Below, piece after piece: positions 59,796 through 64,000 of a DNA stretch of 64,000 bases. Numbering within the stretch: the first letter of the stretch is position 1; each line of letters opens with the position of its first letter. A program made the position numbers and the translations under genes. This stretch comes from Rhodococcus rhodochrous. GTDB lineage: Bacteria > Actinomycetota > Actinomycetes > Mycobacteriales > Mycobacteriaceae. A model generated the notes under the pieces. It saw nothing but the letters and a program-made list of their open reading frames with translations, had not been told where the DNA came from and did no database searches. The stretch is from NCBI RefSeq assembly GCF_900187265.1, contig NZ_LT906450.1, positions 4,641,444 through 4,705,443 of the forward strand. The letters run 5' to 3'.

Positions 59796-60938
59796 TCACA
59801 CCAGTTCGACGACGGTCGCATTGGCGGTCCCGCCGCCCTCGCACATCGTCTGGAGACCGAAGCGAATGCTCTGATCACGCATGTGATGGATCATCCGGGT
59901 CATCAACACCGCACCCGAACCGCCGAGCGGATGACCGAGCGCGATCGCCCCGCCGAGCGGATTCAGCTTCTCCGGATCGGCACCCGTCTCGGCCAGCCAC
60001 GCGAGCGGCACCGATGCGAAGGCCTCGTTGACCTCGAAGACCCCGACATCTCCCAGTGCGATACCGGCCTTCGCGAGGGCCTTCTCCGTCGCGGGGATGG
60101 GTCCGGTGAGCATGAGGACGGGATCGGCGCCGGCGACGACACCGGCCCGGTACCGGACCAGCGGAGTGAGCCCGAGTTCCCGGGCCTTCTCCGGCGTCGT
60201 GACGAGCAGCGCCGCCGCACCATCGGAGATCTGCGACGAATTACCGGCGTGGATGACGCCGTCCTCGGCGAAGGCGGGCTTCAGACCTGCTAGCTTCTCA
60301 ACGGTCGATCCCCGCCGCACTCCTTCGTCCACCGACACCACGCCCGCCTCGGTGGCCACCGGGACGATCTGCGCGTCGAACGCACCGCGGTCCAGCGCAG
60401 CGGCGGCCCGCTCGTGCGAGAGCACCGAGAACTCGTCGAGACGGGTCCGGGAGAAGCCCCACTTCTGCGCGATCTTCTCGGCAGAGATGCCCTGGTTGAA
60501 CGAGAACCCGTCGTACCGGGCCAGTGCCTTCGGTCCGTACGGCTGACCCGACGCCCGTGCCGAGCCCAGCGGCACACGGCTCATCACCTCGACACCACCG
60601 GCGACGACGACGTCCTGCTGGCCGGACATCACCGCCTGCGCCGCGAAGTCGAGCGCCTGCTGGCTCGACCCGCACGCGCGGTTGATCGTCGTACCCGGGA
60701 TCGATTCGGGCCAGCCGGCGGCGAGGACCGAGTACCGGCCGATATTGCTCGACTGGTCTCCCACCTGAGAGACACAGCCCCACACGACGTCGTCGACGAC
60801 CGCCGGATCGATAGCCGCGCGCTCGGCGAGGGCCTGCAGGACGTGCGCCGACAGATCCGCCGGATGCTCGCCCGCCAGTCCCCCGTTGCGCTTGCCGACC
60901 GGCGTGCGGACGGCTTCGACGATGACTGCTTCACGCAT
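59796..60938 (-). CDS. Acetyl-CoA acetyltransferase (thiolase II family)
   Basis: A 380-residue degradative thiolase with all catalytic motifs: INRACGSSQQALDFAAQAV (Cys89), ALGHPLGGSGAVLMTRM (His) and TMCEGGGTANATVVE (Cys). It cleaves 3-ketoacyl-CoA to acetyl-CoA and a shortened acyl-CoA. The ATG at 60938 is used (GGAG upstream), and it overlaps the crotonase gene by 8 bp; a GTG at 60953 is an alternative. It is the last gene of the operon coming in from the right edge. Confidence 0.93.
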   Translation of the reverse strand: MREAVIVEAVRTPVGKRNGGLAGEHPADLSAHVLQALAERAAIDPAVVDDVVWGCVSQVGDQSSNIGRYSVLAAGWPESIPGTTINRACGSSQQALDFAAQAVMSGQQDVVVAGGVEVMSRVPLGSARASGQPYGPKALARYDGFSFNQGISAEKIAQKWGFSRTRLDEFSVLSHERAAAALDRGAFDAQIVPVATEAGVVSVDEGVRRGSTVEKLAGLKPAFAEDGVIHAGNSSQISDGAAALLVTTPEKARELGLTPLVRYRAGVVAGADPVLMLTGPIPATEKALAKAGIALGDVGVFEVNEAFASVPLAWLAETGADPEKLNPLGGAIALGHPLGGSGAVLMTRMIHHMRDQSIRFGLQTMCEGGGTANATVVELV

Positions 60939-61782
60939 GTACTTCTTCTCCACTCGTTGTCTGTGGTTCCGGAGTCTGTGGTTCCGGATTCAGTGGTTCC
61001 GGATTCAGTGCCCACCGGCCGGTGAAGCGGACCTCGCGCTTCTCGGCGAAGGCCCGGAACGCCTCGGGGGCGTCGACGGTCCCGAAATTGACCGCCTGGG
61101 CGCGCGCTTCACCGGCGAGGGAATCCCGCAGGCCGCGGTCGACGGCTTCGTTGAGCAATGCCTTGGTCTGCGCCAGGGCGACGGGCGGCCCGGCCGACAG
61201 CCGAGCGCAGAGATCGTCGACGAACGCGTCGATGCCGTCCTCGGATTCGATCCACGTCACCAACCCCAGCCGATGCGCCTCGTCGGCGTCGATGGCCTCG
61301 GCCAGCAATGCGAGCCGTTTCGCCTGTTGCAGACCGACGAGCCTCGGCAGCAGCCATGTACCGCCGAGATCGGGTGACAGTCCCCGCTCGGCGAAGATCT
61401 GCGAGAAGGTCGAGCGCGGTGTCGCGACCACCAGATCGCATCCGAGCGCCAGGTTCCAACCGGCCCCGTAGGCGACGCCGTCGACCTTCGCGACGGTGGG
61501 AACAGGCAGTTCGTGGAGCAGCAACGCGACGTCCGTCAGTTTGCGCAGCTTGCGCAAGGGATGTGCGACACCGGGATCGGCGATGTCGGCACCGGAACAG
61601 AACGCGCCGGCCGCGCCGGTGATGACGAGGACACGCACGTCCGGGTCGTCGGCGGTGTCGACGAGCACGTCGTGCAGCGCCTGCCAGAGCGGACCGTCGA
61701 TCGCGTTCTTGCGACGCGGCCGGTTCAACGTGAGGGTCCGGATCCCGTCGCGGTCGTCGACGAGGAGGGAATCGGTGCTCAT
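60931..61782 (-). CDS. Enoyl-CoA hydratase/isomerase (PaaG-like) with a repetitive Pro/Glu tail
   Basis: A 283-residue crotonase. Oxyanion loops: AFCSGADIADP and GVAYGAGWNLALGCD. The active region FSQIFAERGLSPDLGGTWLL carries the Asp of PaaG-type isomerases in place of hydratase glutamates. The core ends near residue 257 (VRFTGRW); the rest is a tail of repeated NPEP/TPEP units encoded by a 15-bp tandem repeat. It overlaps the CoA-transferase gene by 4 bp. Isomerisation of enoyl-CoA is the most likely reaction. Confidence 0.88.
   Translation of the reverse strand: MSTDSLLVDDRDGIRTLTLNRPRRKNAIDGPLWQALHDVLVDTADDPDVRVLVITGAAGAFCSGADIADPGVAHPLRKLRKLTDVALLLHELPVPTVAKVDGVAYGAGWNLALGCDLVVATPRSTFSQIFAERGLSPDLGGTWLLPRLVGLQQAKRLALLAEAIDADEAHRLGLVTWIESEDGIDAFVDDLCARLSAGPPVALAQTKALLNEAVDRGLRDSLAGEARAQAVNFGTVDAPEAFRAFAEKREVRFTGRWALNPEPLNPEPQTPEPQTTSGEEVHA
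60960..61004. repeat. 15-bp tandem repeat coding for a Pro-Glu tail
   Basis: Three 15-bp units start at 60960, 60975 and 60990 (third: TCAGTGGTTCCGGAT), differing at one or two bases each. A truncated fourth unit follows. They lie in frame within the crotonase gene and encode repeated (N/T)PEP(L/Q) units on the minus strand. Copy number may vary between strains. Confidence 0.85.
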
Positions 61783-63044
61783 TCTGCCGCCTCCGTACCC
61801 GGTGCGCGGTATGCGGGGCCGATCGCGCCGGCCTCGCGCAGCCGCGCGATCTCGGTGCCGGTGATGCCGAAGTCCTGCAGCACCGCGTCGGTGTGCTCAC
61901 CGAGCCCCGGCACCGCGCCCATGGACAGTTCGAATCCCGCGACGACCGGTGGGGGAAGCAACGCCTCGATCGGCCCGTTGGGGGTCGCGACCTCCCGCCA
62001 GCGATCGCGGGCCTGCAGCTGCGGATGTGCGATCACGTCGCTGGGCAGGTTGTACCGGGAGTTGCCGATACCGGCCTCGTCGGCGATCTTCTGGATGTGC
62101 GCGAGGGGGTGCCGGGCGCACCACTGCGCGATCGCCTCGTCGAGCACGGCGCGATGTTCGCAGCGACCGGCATTGGAACGGAAACGCTCGTCGTCGGCCA
62201 GATCGTCGCGTTCGATGATCTCCCGCGCGAGTCGCTGCCACTCCCGGTCGTTGGTGGTGCCGAGCACGACCATCTGATCGTCGGCGGTGCGGTACGACCC
62301 GTACGGTGAGACGGCCGGCGACGACATGCCCAGGGGTTGCTGGTTCACTCCGGAATAGCGCGTATAGGTCAGCGGATATCCCATGATCTCGGTCATCGTG
62401 TCGAACAGGCTCACCGAGACCTTCGACAGGCTGCCGCCGCGGCCGCGGTGCCGTTCCTTGCCGCACAGCAGGGCGAGGATCGACACGGCCGAGTACAGGC
62501 CGGTGGTGATGTCGGCGACGGGCGGCCCGGGTTTCGCCGGCATGCCGGGATGGCCGGTGACCGCGCACGCCCCCGACTCCGCTTGGACGAGAAGGTCGTA
62601 GGCGCGTTTGTGCGAGAGCGGACCGCCGGGGCCGTAGCCGTCGATCTCGACCGAGATCAGTTCGGGATAGCGTTCCTCGAGCTGATCGGGCGACAGTCCG
62701 AGTCGCGCGGTCGCGCCCGGCGCCAGATTCGACACCAGTACGTCGGAGCGGGCGAGGATCCGGTGCAGCACCGCGATCCCGTCATCCGACTTCAGGTCGA
62801 GTGTCACCGATTCCTTGCCGCGGTTGGCCCACACGAAGTGTGCGGCCATGCCGCCGACGACGTCGTCGTAGTCGCGCGCGAAGTCACCACCGCGAGGGTT
62901 CTCGATCTTGATGACCCGCGCACCGAAGTCGGCGAGCGTCCGCGTGCACATCGGTGCCGACACGGCCTGCTCGAGGGTGACGACGGTGACGCCCGCGAGC
63001 GGGCCGTCCGAGCCCACAGAACCTGTTGTCACCGTCCCGGTCAT
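61779..63044 (-). CDS. Class III CoA-transferase (CaiB/BaiF family)
   Basis: A 421-residue CoA-transferase. LAGVTVVTLEQAVSAPMCTR starts the domain, NRGKESVTLDLKSDDGIAVL is the CoA region, and the catalytic Asp is in KRAYDLLVQAESG. It differs clearly from the CoA-transferase at 31487. It overlaps the SDR gene end at 63044, starting at ATG 63044 or GTG 63047. It activates an acid of the pathway using a CoA donor such as succinyl-CoA or acetyl-CoA. Confidence 0.9.
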   Translation of the reverse strand: MTGTVTTGSVGSDGPLAGVTVVTLEQAVSAPMCTRTLADFGARVIKIENPRGGDFARDYDDVVGGMAAHFVWANRGKESVTLDLKSDDGIAVLHRILARSDVLVSNLAPGATARLGLSPDQLEERYPELISVEIDGYGPGGPLSHKRAYDLLVQAESGACAVTGHPGMPAKPGPPVADITTGLYSAVSILALLCGKERHRGRGGSLSKVSVSLFDTMTEIMGYPLTYTRYSGVNQQPLGMSSPAVSPYGSYRTADDQMVVLGTTNDREWQRLAREIIERDDLADDERFRSNAGRCEHRAVLDEAIAQWCARHPLAHIQKIADEAGIGNSRYNLPSDVIAHPQLQARDRWREVATPNGPIEALLPPPVVAGFELSMGAVPGLGEHTDAVLQDFGITGTEIARLREAGAIGPAYRAPGTEAAE

Positions 63045-63811
63045 CACATCACCATGCCGCCGTCGACCGGCAGGACCTGCCCGGTGACGAACGATGCTGC
63101 GTCGGTGGCGAGGAAGACGAACGCTCCGGCGACCTCCTCCGGGGATGCCCAGCGGCGCAGCGGAATACGGTTGAGCATGTTCGCGGCGAACTTCTCGTTG
63201 GTGCGGATCGTCTCCGTCATGGGAGTCGCGGCGAGCGGGGCCAGCGCGTTGACGAGGATGTTCTTGCGGGCCAGCTCGCGGGCGAGCGACTTGGTGATGC
63301 CGATGATCCCCGCCTTGGCCGCGGAGTAGTTCACCTGTCCGAGAGTGCCTGTGATGCCCGCCGAGGAGGTCACGTTGATGATGCGCCCTTTGCCGTCGGT
63401 GGCGAGGAAGGGCAGCGCCGCCTGCGAGCAGTTGAAGGCACCGAGCACGTGGATGTCGTGGATGCGCTGGAACGAGTCGACGGTGGTGTCGGCGAACATC
63501 GCCGGGTCGGTGACACCGGCATTGTTGACGAGGATGTGGAGCACCCCCTCGGTCAGGCCGGCGGCACGCGCCATCGCGGCGTCGGCCGCCTCCCGGTCGC
63601 GGACGTCGAGCGCGGCGCTGTCGGCCTTACCGCCGTTCACCGAGATCCGTTCGGCGACAGCGGCTGCGGCGTCGCCGTTCACATCGGTGACGAGCACGGC
63701 CGCACCGGCGGCCGCGAGGGCTTCGGCGACGGCCGAGCCGATACCGCCGGCCGCGCCGGTCACCACGGCCGACCGCCCGGTGAGATCGAAGAGAGAATTG
63801 TTCACGGCCAT
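63044..63811 (-). CDS. Short-chain dehydrogenase/reductase (3-hydroxyacyl-CoA dehydrogenase/FabG-like)
   Basis: A 255-residue SDR: VVTGAAGGIGSAVAEALAAA, VTDVNGD (NAD preference), NNAGVTDP, Ser in INVTSSAGI, YSAAKAG, and a C-terminal ATDAASFVTGQVLPVDGG. It is flanked by an acyl-CoA dehydrogenase and a CoA-transferase, so oxidation of a 3-hydroxyacyl-CoA is the probable role. Its ATG shares one base with the stop codon of the preceding gene (TGATG). Confidence 0.9.
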   Translation of the reverse strand: MAVNNSLFDLTGRSAVVTGAAGGIGSAVAEALAAAGAAVLVTDVNGDAAAAVAERISVNGGKADSAALDVRDREAADAAMARAAGLTEGVLHILVNNAGVTDPAMFADTTVDSFQRIHDIHVLGAFNCSQAALPFLATDGKGRIINVTSSAGITGTLGQVNYSAAKAGIIGITKSLARELARKNILVNALAPLAATPMTETIRTNEKFAANMLNRIPLRRWASPEEVAGAFVFLATDAASFVTGQVLPVDGGMVM

Positions 63812-64000
63812 CAGTAGCTCCTCGGCAGTCCCAGAGTGTGTGAGCTCAGGAAATTCAGGATCATCTCCTGGCTGATCGGTGCAATGCGCATGACGCGCGC
63901 TTCGCGGAAGTACCGCGAGACGTTGTACTCCTCCGAGTAGCCCATGCCGCCGTGCGTCTGCAGCGCACGGTCGGCAGCGGTGAATCCCGCATCGGCACAG
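63811..64000 (-). CDS. Acyl-CoA dehydrogenase, C-terminal part (runs off the right edge)
   Basis: The last 62 residues of an acyl-CoA dehydrogenase: LQTHGGMGYSEEYNVSRYFR, then EARVMRIAPISQEMILNFLS. The QTHGGMGY motif and the following Arg-rich stretch are typical. At the catalytic-base region this protein has RIAPISQEM, not the usual EGTxEI; the base of such members lies elsewhere or is changed. It is the most upstream visible gene of the minus-strand operon ending at 59796. Confidence 0.88.
   Translation of the reverse strand, partial: CADAGFTAADRALQTHGGMGYSEEYNVSRYFREARVMRIAPISQEMILNFLSSHTLGLPRSY

Overview
The window is high-GC actinobacterial DNA, most likely from Rhodococcus or a close relative in the Mycobacteriales. 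The signs are many GTG starts, tightly overlapping genes, long GC-rich hairpins without U-tracts as terminators, a mycofactocin-type dehydrogenase, a SigG-like ECF sigma factor, an M13 peptidase of the Zmp1 type and a large load of acyl-CoA enzymes. I saw no rRNA, tRNA, CRISPR array, insertion sequence or prophage.

Layout. Positions 1-1.4 kb hold the end of a minus-strand fatty-acid operon (acyl-CoA dehydrogenase, crotonase). 1.4-14.8 kb is mainly housekeeping or regulatory: a UbiB-type kinase, the ECF sigma factor, a VOC protein, a membrane protein, a NarL-type two-component system with a DUF1707 protein, a double-hotdog thioesterase, a beta-lactamase-fold hydrolase, the M13 metallopeptidase, an M23 peptidase and a lone P450.

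From about 15 kb to the right end nearly every gene belongs to acyl-CoA, alcohol or aldehyde metabolism. The transcription units, in order, are: a crotonase (-) facing an acyl-CoA synthetase (+), followed by amidohydrolase / acyl-CoA synthetase / small DUF3263-like protein / a frameshifted MFS symporter (+); a peptide-type ABC importer with an MFS exporter (-, 28.8 to 21.8 kb); an operon of aldehyde dehydrogenase / CoA-transferase / HMG-CoA-synthase-like-DUF35 fusion / thiolase (-, 34.2 to 29.1 kb); a ten-gene operon starting with a TauD-type dioxygenase and containing a mycofactocin-type SDR, ferredoxin, P450, a DUF35-thiolase fusion, a hydrolase and two beta-hydroxyacid dehydrogenases (+, 34.4 to 43.7 kb); MarR regulator and MFS exporter (+); a LuxE/LuxC-like fatty-acid-reductase pair with aldo/keto reductase, aldehyde dehydrogenase, carboxymuconolactone-decarboxylase-like protein and a third beta-hydroxyacid dehydrogenase (-, 52.1 to 45.6 kb); a TetR gene; VOC and SDR (-) facing an ACAD10/11-like dehydrogenase / aminoglycoside-phosphotransferase-fold kinase / crotonase / quinone oxidoreductase operon (+, 54.3 to 58.4 kb); a TetR gene with an unknown protein; and a last minus-strand operon of acyl-CoA dehydrogenase / SDR / CoA-transferase / crotonase / thiolase that runs off the right end.

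Together these look like one inducible catabolic supercluster: import or release of a substrate, hydroxylation by P450 or dioxygenase, alcohol and aldehyde oxidation, CoA activation, beta-oxidation, handling of hydroxyacyl intermediates by the kinase/dehydrogenase pair, and carbon-carbon cleavage by thiolase or aldolase-like enzymes. Four of the units carry a similar 15-bp element (ideal form GAGAATAGTATTCTC) centred 28-30 nt upstream of their first start codon. This suggests a common regulator. The substrate cannot be named from sequence; a branched or cyclic terpenoid- or sterol-like compound would fit the enzyme set.
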